A DNA stretch of 64,000 nucleotides from RHKX01 sp963820055 (GTDB lineage: Bacteria; Actinomycetota; Thermoleophilia; Solirubrobacterales; 70-9). The notes beneath the pieces were generated by a model. That model did no database searches. It saw only the letters and a list, made by a program, of their open reading frames with translations, and was not told the DNA's origin. Shown piece after piece: positions 17,283-27,952 of the stretch. A program made the translations under genes and the position numbers. Position 1 is the first letter of the stretch; every line of letters starts with the position of its first letter. Location of the stretch: the NCBI GenBank assembly GCA_963820055.1, contig CAWFYJ010000003.1:496001-560000 (forward strand), read 5' to 3'.

Positions 17283-20082
17283 CTAACGAACGGCGAACTT
17301 CGTCGCCCGCTGGACCTCGTTGCCCGCGCCGTCGCGGAAGGTTGCGTCGACCGACACGGTCACGGTTCGGCCCCTCGCGATCGCCCGACGGATCTTCAGC
17401 CTGTGGCGCTCAGGAACGTGGACTTTGACCCGGCGATCCGAGGCACCCCCGATCTGGACGCTACGGCGCTCCAGGGTGATCCCACGCTTACCTATCTTCG
17501 CCGTGGCCGCCACCTGGACCGAGCCGGGTTCGGCGAGTCCGAGATGGACGGATCCTGCGGTTCGACCCTTGCGCCGAACGCGCGCCGACGCCTTCCGGAG
17601 AGTCGGATCGAGCACGGTCCGGTCGACCACGAACTCACGCGCTGCGGGGGACGGATCACGGTTGCCCGCAGGGTCGACGGACCTGACGGCGAAGTCGTGC
17701 GGACCGTCCGCGGGCGCATCGACCTCGACAGGCGACTCGCAGGGGGCGAACGATCCTCCATCCCAGGCGCATTCGAAGCCGGTGCCGCCATCCAGCGCCG
17801 AGAAGCCGAACGTGATGCTCGGCGCGTTGGTGATCCCGCCGGGGCCGGAGTCGATGACCGTTCCCGGCGGAACGCAGTCTGCTTTCACAGTCACTTCCGA
17901 CTTGCGCGTGAATGTGGTTCCCAGCCCGGTCCCGGTCCCGGTGATCGTCACCTGCTTTGGCCCGTCTGTGGTGGCGGCGACGGTCCACGTGTGAGCTTCG
18001 GACTCTTCGCCGGGATCGAGCGAACCGCCGGAGACAGTCTGCTCTGCCGAACCCGCTTGCAGCTCGAGCCCTGGCGGGAGCTGAATGGACGTCCGGGCGT
18101 CCTCAGCGACCAGATCGCCGGACGGGTTGCTCAGCGTCGCTTCGATCGAGACCGGCACCCCGCAGCGAACCGCGGCGGGGTCGACGGACGCGTGCGGGGT
18201 CGACGGTCGCCGGAACGAGTTGCGTCAGTTGGGCCGCCCCGGCGAGTGCGAACGGCTCGGCACCGGTCCCTTCGACCGTCGAGGCGGCCTCCACCTTGTA
18301 GGTAATCGTGTGCGGCCCGCCGGAAGGCGCGCGAACCTGCTCGACCGTGTCATTCGGGTCGAGCGCGTCAGGGCCGCCGCCGTGAGGCGGCGCGGGAGGC
18401 GGCATCACTTCAGTGCCATCGCCCGTGTACTGATGAAGGTCGAGGTTCGACTGCGTGTAGGTGAGCGTCTGCGTCCCCGGATTCGGAAAGCCGACGAAGT
18501 AGCCCCGCAGCTCGTAAGCGAGGGTCGCCTTCGATCCCCCGGGCACGGTCGCCCTGTAGTAAGCGGCCTCTCCGCCCTCGACGGCGCCGAGCATGTAGTC
18601 ACTCCGCCGCGCCAGCGCGGTCGAGAGGTCGAGCGCCCCCCAGCCGACCTCGGGCCTCCACCCCGTCTGCGGCGCAGTCCAGCCGTTCAGGCCCGTATTC
18701 GTGCCGTCCCAGTCTCGGGCGCTGTTGATCAGGATTGCGCGCTGCGCCATCGGATCCGGGATGCCGGCACCCTCCAGCAGGGTCATCGCCCCGGCCACGT
18801 GCGGCGCGGCGAAGGAAGTGCCGGACATCGCCGTGAAGTCAGGATTCGACGGCGGCGAGTTCCATGCCATCGAAGGAGCGACCACGGCGCCCGCCGGTGC
18901 GGTCAGGTCGGGCTTCTTCCGACCGCCCGGCGTTGGCCCACGCGAGCTCACCCCGAGAACCACATCGTCGGTCGAAGTCACCGTCCCGACGTCGTTGAAC
19001 CCGCCGACCGTCAGGACATTCCGGCCAATGTTCCCCACGGTCGGACTACCGTCGACGTTGTCGTTGCCGGCGGCAAACGCCTGGCCCACGCCGAAGGCCG
19101 CTGTGAGGACATCGTGCGGGATTGTCTGTCTGGTCATCGTGTGGCTGGCGACACCAAAGCTGATGTTGAGGGTCTCAGCCGGATCGCTTGCACCAGAGCC
19201 CTTGGGGCAGTCCCAAGGCGTATAGCTCATTGCTCTGAGCCGATCAGCCGATCAAGGCCATAGCTGACCCCGGGGTAACACCATCTCCCGATGCGATCAC
19301 ACCTCCGGTGTGGGTCCCGTGATCGGTGGATGCTCTGAGTCGGATCGTTGTCGACGATGACCGAGCCAAACGCGGGATGCGTCGGGTCAGCCGCCTCGCT
19401 GATGATCGCCGCGTCCGCGGGGACTGTGTCGCTTGGGCCAGAGCCACCGGTGAACCCGGCAGACCACCAGGTTGGAGCCCCGACCACCGTCGTTCCGATC
19501 CCCGAAAGGGGCCGAGGCCGTCGCAATGTCGTAATCGCCTGGACTGATCGAAGATGCGACACGCGCTCGGCGTCTCGGCCGCCGATGGATGCGATCACCG
19601 CCACCGGAGCGACCTCCACATCGTGAACTGTGCCGCCGCGCCGGCGGACGGCGGCGGCGATTCGTGCAGCCTGCCGCTTTCGAGCGGCGGACCTCGTCAT
19701 CGAGGCCGCGCAAGCCCAGTTCGAACCGGTCCTCTAAGCGGCGGGCCGCACGCCGCTCCGAGGCGTAGGTCCGGGGCGGACTCAGCCCCGCGCCCGCCCG
19801 GCTGGGCGCGGGCCTGAACAGGGCGCGCCGAGAGGAATCGAGGACTGCCTCCAGGAGCGGCTGGCGGTCGGCCTCAATCCGAACATACGAAGAACCCGCG
19901 TGCCCAACCATCGCACGAGAAAGACCCCAAGGTCTCATCGTCTCGGCTCGATCCAGGTCGGCGACTGCCGACGACTCACACGCCATCGTCGCGCCGGCCA
20001 TGGCTGCGAGGGCGACCACAAGACGAAGCGGACCCGGCGAGAAGAACCGCGACCCTGAACTGCTTCGTTGCGCTGCGCTCAT
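17283..20082 (-). pseudogene. Subtilisin-like (S8) secreted protease, several frameshifts
   Basis: Joined frames give an exported protease. A signal peptide (LRLVVALAAMAGATMACESS) follows AGAGGAG and an ATG at 20082. The S8 domain shows the catalytic His in DHGTHTGGVIAS (near 19310) and the Ser in SGTSFAAPHVAGAM (near 18820), then C-terminal Ig-like or CARDB-like modules. Shifts are apparent near 19690, 19340, 19280, 19240 and 18195. The one near 19240 is caused by an 8-bp tandem duplication (CCGATCAG-CCGATCAA). Catalytic motifs are intact, so decay is recent or the sequence has errors. It lies downstream of the Ig-like secreted gene and the tethered sigma factor on the same strand. Confidence 0.75.
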
Positions 20083-20161
20083 CCGGCTCCTCTACCGGCC
20101 GATCGACTCATTGCAGATTAGTGACAGCGGCAGCCTCAATCCAGACGTCAGTGCGCGTTCG

Positions 20162-23031
20162 TCAGGGCACGACCGTAAGCGATCGCGTTCTCGAGACCGC
20201 CGGCAGGTATGGCCAGCCCCGCTCGCGCAGGACCAGCGCCCTAAACCTGTACCGAACCGGTCGCGTGTAGTCGGCGACGAAGCGATACCGCAAGGCGAAG
20301 CGGCCCCTCGAGTCGGTGCGGAGCGAACGTCCGACAGTCTTCCAGCGAGAGCCGAGGCGAACCTGAACCTCGACGGATTTTCCGCCGTGCGAGAAACGCG
20401 CGCCCTTCGCCTTGACACGGCCCGCGAAGGCCACTCGATTCCCCGCCCTCACCCGCTTCGGCACCCGCAGGCTGACGCCCCCTCGGACGTTCGCCGTCAC
20501 GCGTCCGGATCCAACGCCGACACGCCTGGAATCGCCGGCAAATCCTGCGGTTATCTTTCGCGACGGACCCTTCGCCAGGCGGGCGATGAAACGGCCCGAG
20601 CCGTCGGTCCGGGCTGTTGTGACGCGCCGCGTGGGCTTCGCCCCCGCTGCGTAGCTTTCGGACAGGTCCACGGTTGCCCCTCCGATGGGAGCGCCCGAGG
20701 CCTCGACAAGGGTGCCGGTCACCGTCACCGGAGCCCCGTACCGAAGCTTCACCTTCGTCTTGCCGTTGACACGAAGGTCCTTGATCGCCGAGATCGCCCG
20801 CAGAGGTCCGACGGTCGTCATCTCCGATCCATCAACGCGTCTTGTCGACCTCGACGTATTGCCGGCTTTGTCGGCTGCCTCCGCACGGAACTCGTACTTG
20901 ACTCCCTGCTCGAGGTCCTCGGAGTCGATCCGGGCCACCAACCGGTTCGCCTGCAGATCCGTCGGGAGGGGTATCCATTCCGACGCACCGCTCTCGCGGT
21001 AGCTGATCGCTCCCGAGTCGACGCCACTCAAGGCGTCATCGACAGGGGCTTCGAGTCGGTCCGGATCGGCGGGGTCCTGCCGATTGACGAAGGCAACGGT
21101 CGGGGGCGTCGCGTCGATCCGCACCTCGGCGAGTCCGGGTGGGTTGTTGCCTCCCAGCCCGTCATTCTCGTTCCCGGCTAGATCGCGTGCCCAGAATTCG
21201 AGCCGGTGGACTCCTTCGCCGGCGACCACAGCCGCCACATCTCCGTCCTCGTCCTCGGTGACCTGACCGTCGACGGTGAGGACCGTTCGGGGAGGCAGAT
21301 CGTCGGGGAACTCGTCGGTGTCGACCATTCCACTGAGCTCGTCATGGGCCGCAACGGAGACTTCGACCGGGTGGTTGACCCACTGCCCGGGGACCCCGAC
21401 GGCGGTCGTTTCGGGGTCGGTCAGATCGACCTTGAGCGGCGTGCGCCCTACCTCCGAAGCCCTCACGCCCGACCCCGACACCGGGACTACATGGACCCAG
21501 TTGGTCCCTTCGTCGAGATCGCCCGTCAAGGAGTGTCGCTGATGTTTGATCCGATCCCAATGTCAGTAAGCGGGCCGCCGACAGGCTCGCGGGTCGCCGC
21601 GCCTGCGCACAAGGGTCAAAGTGCCTGCGATGCCGATCGATGACGACTCGATAGCCAGCGATTCCAGAAGGCGGAACTTCGAGCGTCGCGTGTTCGCTGC
21701 CACGGCAGGCGCGTATCCTCGGGTCGAGTTCTGCCGCGAGAGATCCATCCGTTTGCCTTCTCGGGTTGGGACTTCACCGGCACCGTGTCGTCGAACTTCA
21801 GGCTGACCGTCGCCGCCGACTGCCGGGACTCGTTGCCGGCCGAATCCCGCAGGTAGACGGAGGCCGTGTAGGCGCCGACGGCGGGGACGGAGATGTCATC
21901 GATGGACTGGATTCCGGACCCTGACCGGCTGATGGTTTCCTCGTAGCCGCCGGGGCCGGTCACCGTCACCGACGCGCCGGCGATCGGCGCATGACTCTGC
22001 GGCGGGTTGTTCCAGGACAGATCGAAGTCGTTGTCCCGATGCCAGCCGGCGCCACCGGCAACGACGAGTTGGGTCGGTGCCGACGGAGGTTCATTGTCGA
22101 TCCGAAGATTCCTCGTCGAGCAGGTGCTGGCAGCTGCGAACCCGAACTCATGGGTGCACACCTTGACCTCGTTGACCGGGCCTTCGACGAACGGCGCGGC
22201 GTTCGTGTCGAGGGCGACATTCCTCAGCTCGATGGGGTCGCAGGGAGCCATCGTTCCCACATCGCCCTCGGCGTCCTGGTTCGGTTCGCAGATTGTCTCG
22301 CTCAATGCCGCGGTTCCGTTGACGTCGACGGTCGTCCGGTAGACGCCACCTCCGACGTCGGTCTCGCCGACGGCGAGCTGCGCACTCCCCCGCGTCCAGG
22401 CGCCGTCCGCAGCATCGCCGGCGACGACGGGTTGACCGGGCGGAACCCGGTCCTGGACGAGGAACGAGATGTTCGACAGCCGCGCGAACTGGCCTGGCGC
22501 ATAGCCGCAATCGGAGGCGGCCTTGCTGCAGAAGACACCGATGCCGACCGCGTCGAAGGGGCTGAGATTCTGGAGGCTCGAGTCGTAGGTCCCCGAGGTC
22601 GAACCGAGGCTGACCACGGAGAGGTTCTCCTGCTGATTCTGTCCATGGCGTTTGACGAACAGGTACGAGCGGTTGCCGTCGGGGTTCGAATCGCCGACGA
22701 GGCTGTAGTCGGCCTGGAACTGCTCGATCCTCGTACCGGGAGGAGCGCTGTACATCCACTGCTTCGCAGCTCCCGGTGAAGCGGCGGCGCTCGACTGCAC
22801 CTGCAGCCAGTTGCCGCCCGCGCAACTCGTGCTCGCCGAGTAGGCCGTTGCCATTCCTTCGACCGACGCATCCGGTGTACCGGCGTGACCAGGCGAGCAC
22901 TCGGCGACCCTGTAGAAGCCCCCCGCGCGGGCGGCATCTGGAAGCAATCCCCAGCTCGCGACCAGCACCGCCAAACACGGGCCGACCATTCGAATGAGTC
23001 CCGGAAGGTGAGTCAGTATCGATCTCGTCAT
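20162..23031 (-). pseudogene. Large secreted Ig-like repeat protein, frameshifted in the middle
   Basis: The start ATG at 23031 has GGAGG just before it and a clear signal peptide (MVGPCLAVLVASWGLLPDAARA). The first 400 residues (GGFYRVAECSPGHAGTPDAS and onward) look like the glycine-rich N-terminal region of large exported actinobacterial proteins. Later modules include ATPPTVAFV, KDLRVNGKTKVKLRYGAPVT and carboxypeptidase-regulatory-like or Ig-like beta domains. The frame changes near 21750 and again between 21530 and 21560. No enzyme motif is seen; a cell-surface or adhesive role is an inference. It sits 31 bases after the sigma-fusion gene. Confidence 0.7.
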
Positions 23032-23062
23032 TTCCTCCGCTCCTTGTCGGTGTGATCGAACT

Positions 23063-24469
23063 TCAAGGTCCAAACTCGTTCTGAGCCGCGGAAGCGGATG
23101 ACGAGCCACCGACCGGCGGGTTCGGCTCGGCCGCGGACGCCGGTGGTGCTGGAGTCGGCGCCGCAGCGACGACGGGATCGAACTCTTCAACCGGCGCAGG
23201 CTGGGTGGGCGGGGGCTCTTCGGCCGGTGGGACCTGTTCGGACGGTTGCGGCTCCGGCGGCTCGGAGGCCGACTGGCTGTTCCTTGCGTCCTCCTTTGAC
23301 TCAACCGCATGTGCCACGGTGATCACGCTCGTCATGGCGGCCCGAGGTCGCGCGACCCGTTGAACCTTCCCGGGGAGCTCCGTCGCACCTCGTCGGCCTT
23401 CCGCCCCGTCGGAATCCATGAGTGAGACCCCGGGAACGACACCAGCGGCCACACAGGCCGTCGCGGCGGCGCCCGCTCCGAGGCAAGCCAGCACGGCCTT
23501 TCCGCCGCCCACCCCGGCCAACTTGGCGACGGCGCCTGCGCCGATTGTGCCCGTTCCCTTCGCTCCTCCCGACGCGAGAGCCGCGCCGGCGCCCGTCTCG
23601 GCCTTGTCCACGATGCCGGCAGCGCTCGACCGCAACATCGACAGGAGTTCGCCGATCCGCTGAAGCGCTGACGTACCACCGCCGATGCAGCCGGCTACAG
23701 CGGCCAGGCCGATTGCACTCCCGACGTCGTTCAGATCCCGGTTGAGTCGTGCCGCCAGATCGGCGCAGGCCCGGCAGTGCCCAATGTGCTCGAGGGCCTG
23801 CCGGCGACTCGGCTCGTCAGCGGTGCCGGCCACCAGATCCCGAATCAACCCGCGGCGCGATTCGCACCATTGGCCGTCCTCGACCCGGCCCAGACCCTCA
23901 ATCAGATCCTCGACCCCCCGAGTGATCTCCTTTCGGTAGGCCCGTGGCGACAGGCCGGGCACGAGCGCACACACCTCCGTCGGGCTGAGGCCCCAGCCGT
24001 ACCGAAGCAACATGACCGCGCGACGTCGAACCGGAAGGCTCATGAGCAGGTCACGTGCCACTCCCCGCGACTCGGAGCCGATTGCAATCTCGTCCGGCAG
24101 GGGCGCATGGCCGTCCGTTGCGACCTGCTCTCGCTCGGCTTCGAGAGGGTGGACCGGCTTTCGCGAGCGCCGCCGCATTTCTTTGCTCGCGTGGCTTGCG
24201 ACCGCGGTCAGGATGTAGGCCCGAAGCTCCCGTTCCTCCATGTGGCGACCACGGTCCCGGAGAGCAGCCAGCGTCGCCGCCCACGCGGCCGAATAGACGT
24301 CGTCGATCGCGTCATCGGACAGCGCCCTTCCGTAGGCCCGGGCGACCATCGCCCGGGCCGGACGCCGCATCTCCCCGAATAGCCGCGCACATCGCTCCGA
24401 CCAGTCCTCTTCGGCTCGACGCGCTGCTGCATCGTGCCGGGGTTGCTTGTCGGGTTCCGAGGGTGTCAT
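23063..24469 (-). CDS. Membrane-tethered sigma factor: sigma-70 domains fused to zinc finger and transmembrane segment
   Basis: A 468-residue fusion. Residues about 30-100 resemble ECF sigma region 2 and about 140-195 region 4 (LPVRRRAVMLLRYGWGLSPT). Next is an anti-sigma-type zinc finger, H228-x3-C232-x2-C235. Residues about 322-347 form a hydrophobic helix (AVLACLGAGAAATACVAAGV), and a Pro/Glu-rich tail extends outside. Sigma factor and its anti-sigma anchor are thus one polypeptide that would need proteolysis or a conformational change to act. Downstream on the same strand lie a secreted Ig-like protein and a subtilisin-like protease. Target promoters are unknown. Confidence 0.82.
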   Translation of the reverse strand: MTPSEPDKQPRHDAAARRAEEDWSERCARLFGEMRRPARAMVARAYGRALSDDAIDDVYSAAWAATLAALRDRGRHMEERELRAYILTAVASHASKEMRRRSRKPVHPLEAEREQVATDGHAPLPDEIAIGSESRGVARDLLMSLPVRRRAVMLLRYGWGLSPTEVCALVPGLSPRAYRKEITRGVEDLIEGLGRVEDGQWCESRRGLIRDLVAGTADEPSRRQALEHIGHCRACADLAARLNRDLNDVGSAIGLAAVAGCIGGGTSALQRIGELLSMLRSSAAGIVDKAETGAGAALASGGAKGTGTIGAGAVAKLAGVGGGKAVLACLGAGAAATACVAAGVVPGVSLMDSDGAEGRRGATELPGKVQRVARPRAAMTSVITVAHAVESKEDARNSQSASEPPEPQPSEQVPPAEEPPPTQPAPVEEFDPVVAAAPTPAPPASAAEPNPPVGGSSSASAAQNEFGP

Positions 24470-24756
24470 CGCGAACTGCGTGGTTGCTCGCTCTCCTCAA
24501 CCCCGAACGACCGGGGTGTGCCCCCCTCACCCGGATCTGGGGTGCGGGTCAAGCGGGGTGCATCCGGCACCCAACGGAAATCCATTCCTCCCATGCTTGG
24601 CACATCCATGTGCGCGGGGGCCCCCTTGTGAGCCCCGAATCACAAGACGTGACGATTCTTTTCACATTCCCGCCGCCTCGGACCACCATCTTTCCCGCAA
24701 TTTGCACAAATCGACTTCAAAATTCCGATCTTTGTCCAGCCACTAACCTCGGACAG

Positions 24757-25233
24757 ATGCTGGAAGAGCGCGAGCGCGAATACAAAGAGGGGCTGATCGA
24801 GCGATTCGCCGGGCGCCTCCCCAGCGGCGAGCGGGTCGAGACCGTGGCGATTTGCCAGGCGGGCGGCGTTCCGCCATGGGCGCAGGTCGCGCCGATCGCC
24901 AGCGGGACGATCATCGTCGCCGTCAGTCTCTTCGCCGGCGGGGTGCCGATCTGGATTGGAGCGCTCGGCGTCATCCTGGTCGCCGCCGGCGGCGTGCTGA
25001 CGATGGTCACCTCGAGGCGACTGCTCGCCAGGACGAACCGAGCCGTTCACGTGTTCGCGCTGCCGCGCTCCCAGAAGGCGGCCTTCGAGAAGCCCATCGG
25101 CACGTTCGAGCTCGGCGGCCTCCCAGCCTACGAAGGTGGATCGTTCGAACTCGGCGGCGAGACCCTACGGCCCAACTACGGGAGCACCAACGAGCGGGAC
25201 GCCCTCTTCGAGGTCCTGGGGCGGCCGTCCTGA
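24757..25233 (+). CDS. Small two-pass membrane protein of unknown function
   Basis: 158 residues with start ATG at 24757. An amphipathic N-terminal region (EEREREYKEGLIERFAGRLP) precedes two adjacent hydrophobic helices (about 46-63 and 67-85: GTIIVAVSLFAGGVPIWIG, ALGVILVAAGGVLTMV), then a soluble C-terminal domain. The 287-base gap before it contains an AT-rich patch (24655-24740) that stands out in this GC-rich DNA and probably holds divergent promoters for this gene and the sigma fusion. No family is recognised. Confidence 0.7.
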   Translation: MLEEREREYKEGLIERFAGRLPSGERVETVAICQAGGVPPWAQVAPIASGTIIVAVSLFAGGVPIWIGALGVILVAAGGVLTMVTSRRLLARTNRAVHVFALPRSQKAAFEKPIGTFELGGLPAYEGGSFELGGETLRPNYGSTNERDALFEVLGRPS

Positions 25234-25247
25234 GCAAGCGAAGCCTG

Positions 25248-25271
25248 AAAAGGCCCATATCCGGGCCTTTT
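25248..25271 (+). terminator. Intrinsic terminator
   Basis: AAAAGGCCC (25248-25256), a six-base loop and GGGCCTTTT (25263-25271) give a nine-pair hairpin ending in a T-run, 15 bases after the stop at 25233. The run of A before the stem makes it usable from both directions. The following 190 bases up to 25465 show no gene. Confidence 0.85.
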
Positions 25272-25464
25272 CGGCCTCCGCTCATTACATTGGCCGGGTG
25301 GCGTCCGGCCCGCTACCTACCGTCCGACCTGCGGCCAGGTAGTCGGCCGCCGGTTTGGAAGCAGCCTGCCGCTTCTCCAGCCGGGCGACCGGGCGCTGCT
25401 CGGGAGCAGGTGTCGCGACGTAACCCCGGACCCCACGTCAGCGACTAGCCCGCCTTGCTCCCCC

Positions 25465-25644
25465 TCAGAGCCGCTGGAAGAGCGAAACGCGACGAGACCG
25501 CTTCATGCTCTCGATGGCTTCTTTGGTGCGCCTTTGCATCTCGGGAAGGCGCCGAAGCCACTCGTCGACGAACTCATCGAACTCCTCAGGCGTCAAATCC
25601 CGCTCCAAGTCGAGCATGGCTCTGAATTCCCGGTCGGTCATCAT
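25465..25644 (-). CDS. Small hypothetical charged protein
   Basis: About 59 residues, highly charged (FRAMLDLERDLTPEEFDEFV, WLRRLPEMQRRTKEAIESMK), predicted all-helical. The ATG at 25644 has GAGGTG five bases upstream; an in-frame GTG at 25650 is possible. It lies 12 bases after the adjacent membrane-protein stop on the same strand, so they probably form a pair. No family is recognised. Confidence 0.55.
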   Translation of the reverse strand: MMTDREFRAMLDLERDLTPEEFDEFVDEWLRRLPEMQRRTKEAIESMKRSRRVSLFQRL

Positions 25645-25656
25645 CGCCACCTCAGC

Positions 25657-26016
25657 CTAGTCGGGACGCCGTTCGGAGACAAGGTGAACGCGCATGATGC
25701 GCTCGAGCGCTTCGACCCTCAGTTCGATCTCTTCGGTAGAAGCGTCGGAAGAGGCGTGATACTCGATGTTCGCGAAGCGCAGTGGGAACTCACCTCGCGC
25801 CGCTCGCGAGATCACGAGGCCGCTCACGCCAAGAATCGCCACAAACGCTGCGGCGCGCTCAAGGTGGAGCAACAGCGACCACCCCAGGGCAATGTCTGGG
25901 ACCCGTCCCTCAAAGGGAGATAGGACGACGCTTGCCGCGAAGGCGGCGCAGAACAAGCCGCCGCCGAATAGCCGGAACGTGTTTACAAAGCGCACGCCTG
26001 GTCCACCCCGCCCCAC
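25657..26016 (-). CDS. Small two-pass membrane protein
   Basis: Up to 119 residues from a GTG at 26016; a later GTG near 25994 (MRFVNTFRLFGGG) is also plausible. Two hydrophobic helices (GGLFCAAFAASVVLSP and AAAFVAILGVSGLVI) are followed by an acidic coiled segment (STEEIELRVEALERIMRVH). The function is unknown. It is divergent from the MarR gene and shares its upstream operator region. Confidence 0.55.
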   Translation of the reverse strand: MGRGGPGVRFVNTFRLFGGGLFCAAFAASVVLSPFEGRVPDIALGWSLLLHLERAAAFVAILGVSGLVISRAARGEFPLRFANIEYHASSDASTEEIELRVEALERIMRVHLVSERRPD

Positions 26017-26053
26017 CTGCTGCCGCCCCGCCGCCCTTGACCGCGGACCGATA

Positions 26054-26081
26054 GTTAGCTAAGATAATTAGCACTACTAAC
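26054..26081. promoter_or_regulatory. Probable MarR operator and promoter
   Basis: Nested inverted repeats lie just before the marR ATG: inner GCTAA (26058-26062)/TTAGC (26068-26072), and outer GTTAG (26054-26058)/CTAAC (26077-26081). Between the inner arms is GATAAT, a good -10, so the transcript would start about nine bases before the ATG. This AT-rich palindrome is typical of an autorepressed marR promoter and lies between divergent genes. Confidence 0.65.
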
Positions 26082-26083
26082 CA

Positions 26084-26536
26084 ATGACAGGCATCGACGC
26101 CACATCCACCACCGATCTGACCGAGCAGGCCGCTCGGCTGCGGCTGGCTGTGAACAGGACGGCGCGGCGGCTGCGGCAGGAGGCGGGAACTGAACTGGGA
26201 CCGGCGTCGATCGCCGCCCTGGCGACGATCGAGCGCTCCGGGCCGCTGATCTCCAGTGAGGTGGCGCGGATCGAAGGGATCCAGCGCCCCACCGCCACGC
26301 GGATCCTCGGCCGGCTGGCCGAGGCCGGGCTGGTGACGCGCACCGCCGATCCCGACGACGGCCGCTGTTCGATCGTGCAGATCACCCCCGAGGGCAGGAA
26401 GAGCTTGAACCGCTTGCGGAAGCGCAAGACGGCCTATCTCGCACGCAAGATGCGGGAGCTTCCCGACGACGACGTCGCCACCTTGGCGCGCGCTGCGGAG
26501 ATCCTCGAGCAGGTGCTCGAGGAGGGACGCGCTTGA
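26084..26536 (+). CDS. MarR-family transcriptional regulator
   Basis: A 150-residue MarR-type winged helix. LGPASIAALATIERSGPLIS begins the DNA-binding domain, and VARIEGIQRPTATRILGRLA is the recognition helix region, followed by the wing RTADPDDGRCSIVQITPEG. Flanking helices form the dimer. The stop overlaps the MFS transporter start (TTGA at 26533-26536), so it likely represses that exporter in response to a ligand. The operator upstream supports autoregulation. Confidence 0.92.
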   Translation: MTGIDATSTTDLTEQAARLRLAVNRTARRLRQEAGTELGPASIAALATIERSGPLISSEVARIEGIQRPTATRILGRLAEAGLVTRTADPDDGRCSIVQITPEGRKSLNRLRKRKTAYLARKMRELPDDDVATLARAAEILEQVLEEGRA

Positions 26537-27952
26537 GCGCCGCCCTCCACCGCTCCTTCGCATCCCTCGAGATCCGCAATTACCGCCTCTACTTCGGCGG
26601 GCAGGTCGTCTCCCTGGCCGGCAACTGGATGCAGATCGTCGCCGAGCTCTGGCTCGTCCTCGCTCTGACGGGCTCCGGCTTCGCCGTCGGCCTCGCCACC
26701 GCCCTGCAGTTCGCGGGGATCCTCCTCTTCGGTGCCCTCGGCGGCTCGCTCGCCGACCGCTTCGACAAGCGCAAGCTCCTGATCGTCTCCCAGACCGGAA
26801 TGGCGATCCCCGCGATGCTGCTCTTCGCCCTGACCGCCCTCGGCGCCGTCGAGGCGTGGATGGTGTTCGCGGTGATCGCTCTCCGCGGCCTCGTGCTCGC
26901 GGTCGACAATCCCGCCCGGCAGGCGTTCGTGATCGAGATCGTCGGCCCCGACCGGGTCGTCAACGCGGTCAGCCTCAACAGCGTCCTGGTGCACTCGGCG
27001 CGGATCACCGGCCCGGCGATCGCCGGCGTGATCATCGCCCTCTGGGGTGTGGCGCCCTGTTTCGGCGATCAACGCGCTCAGCTTCGCCGCGATGCTCGTC
27101 GCGCTGGTGATGATGAACCCGGCCAAGCTCCACCGGCCGAAGCGCGATCGCCCGCGCGGCAACGTCCGCGAGGCGCTTCGCCACATCGCCGACCGCCGCG
27201 AGCTGCGGGTGCCGCTGCTCCTGATGCTGGTGCTCAGCACAGTCGGCTTCAACTTCCAGGTGGTGATCCCGCTGCTCGCCGACCGCAGCTTCGCCGGCGA
27301 CGTATCCGCCTACTCGCTGCTGATGGTGGCGATGGGCGTCGGCTCGATCACCGGCGCCCTGACCGTCGGGACGCGCAAGAACGTCAGCCGCGAGCTGATC
27401 ACCGCTGCGGCGATCGGGTTCGGCGTCACCTCGATGATGGCCGCCGCGGCGCCGTCACTGCCGCTGGAAATGCTGGCGCTCGGGCTGCTCGGCGTCTGTT
27501 CGGTGACGTTCGCCGCCGGCATCAATTCGGGCCTGCAGATCGCTGCCGAGCCGGAGATGCGCGGCCGGGTCATGGCCGTCTACTCGATCGTCTTCCTCGG
27601 CTCGACGGTCGTCGGCGGGCCGATCACCGGCTGGCTCGGCGAGGCGGTCAGCCCGCGCGCTCCCCTCGTCGCCGCCGGGCTCGCGGGCTTCGCGGTCGCG
27701 ATCGGCGCCTTCGTCGCCTGGAGCGAGCGCTACGCGGGCTCGGCTCCCGTCACCGGCGAGCTCGCGCTAGAGCCGGGCACCGGCGAGATGGCGCTCGCCG
27801 CGGCTACCGCTTCGCGCCGGCCGCTGCCGCGAGCAGTCCGTCGAGTCCGCGGCGCAGCTCGTCCGTCTCCGGCCAGCCGTAGCCGAGCCGGAAGCAGGAC
27901 CGGGGCTGATCGAACCAGTGGCCGGGACCGACGTACGTCCCGTGCTCGCTGA
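26533..27952 (+). CDS. MFS transporter (MFS_3, enterobactin-exporter-like), one frameshift
   Basis: Starts at a TTG with GGAGG about ten bases upstream. The first frame gives six helices (residues 1-180, with SLAGNWMQIVAELWLVLALT and the cytoplasmic loop GGSLADRFDKRKLL). The second frame, from about 27060, gives the other half (MVALVMMNPAKL onward, RGRVMAVYSIVFLGSTVVGG). Joined, it is a 12-helix drug or siderophore exporter. The junction ALWGVAPCF/AINALSFAA is smooth, so a single base is gained or lost. The reading frame continues past the convergent aminotransferase stop by 149 bases, so the native end may be earlier. Confidence 0.82.

Noticed and set aside
24470..24756. Palindromic GGGGGCCCCC and repeated GGGGTG as an operator or terminator
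   Set aside because: Low-complexity GC runs; no phased repeat, and no T-tract follows.
25357..25366. GGAAGCAGCC, resembling the SRP RNA loop motif
   Set aside because: Only this decamer matches; the surrounding CCGGAAGG-type internal loop and paired arms of the 4.5S RNA domain IV are absent.
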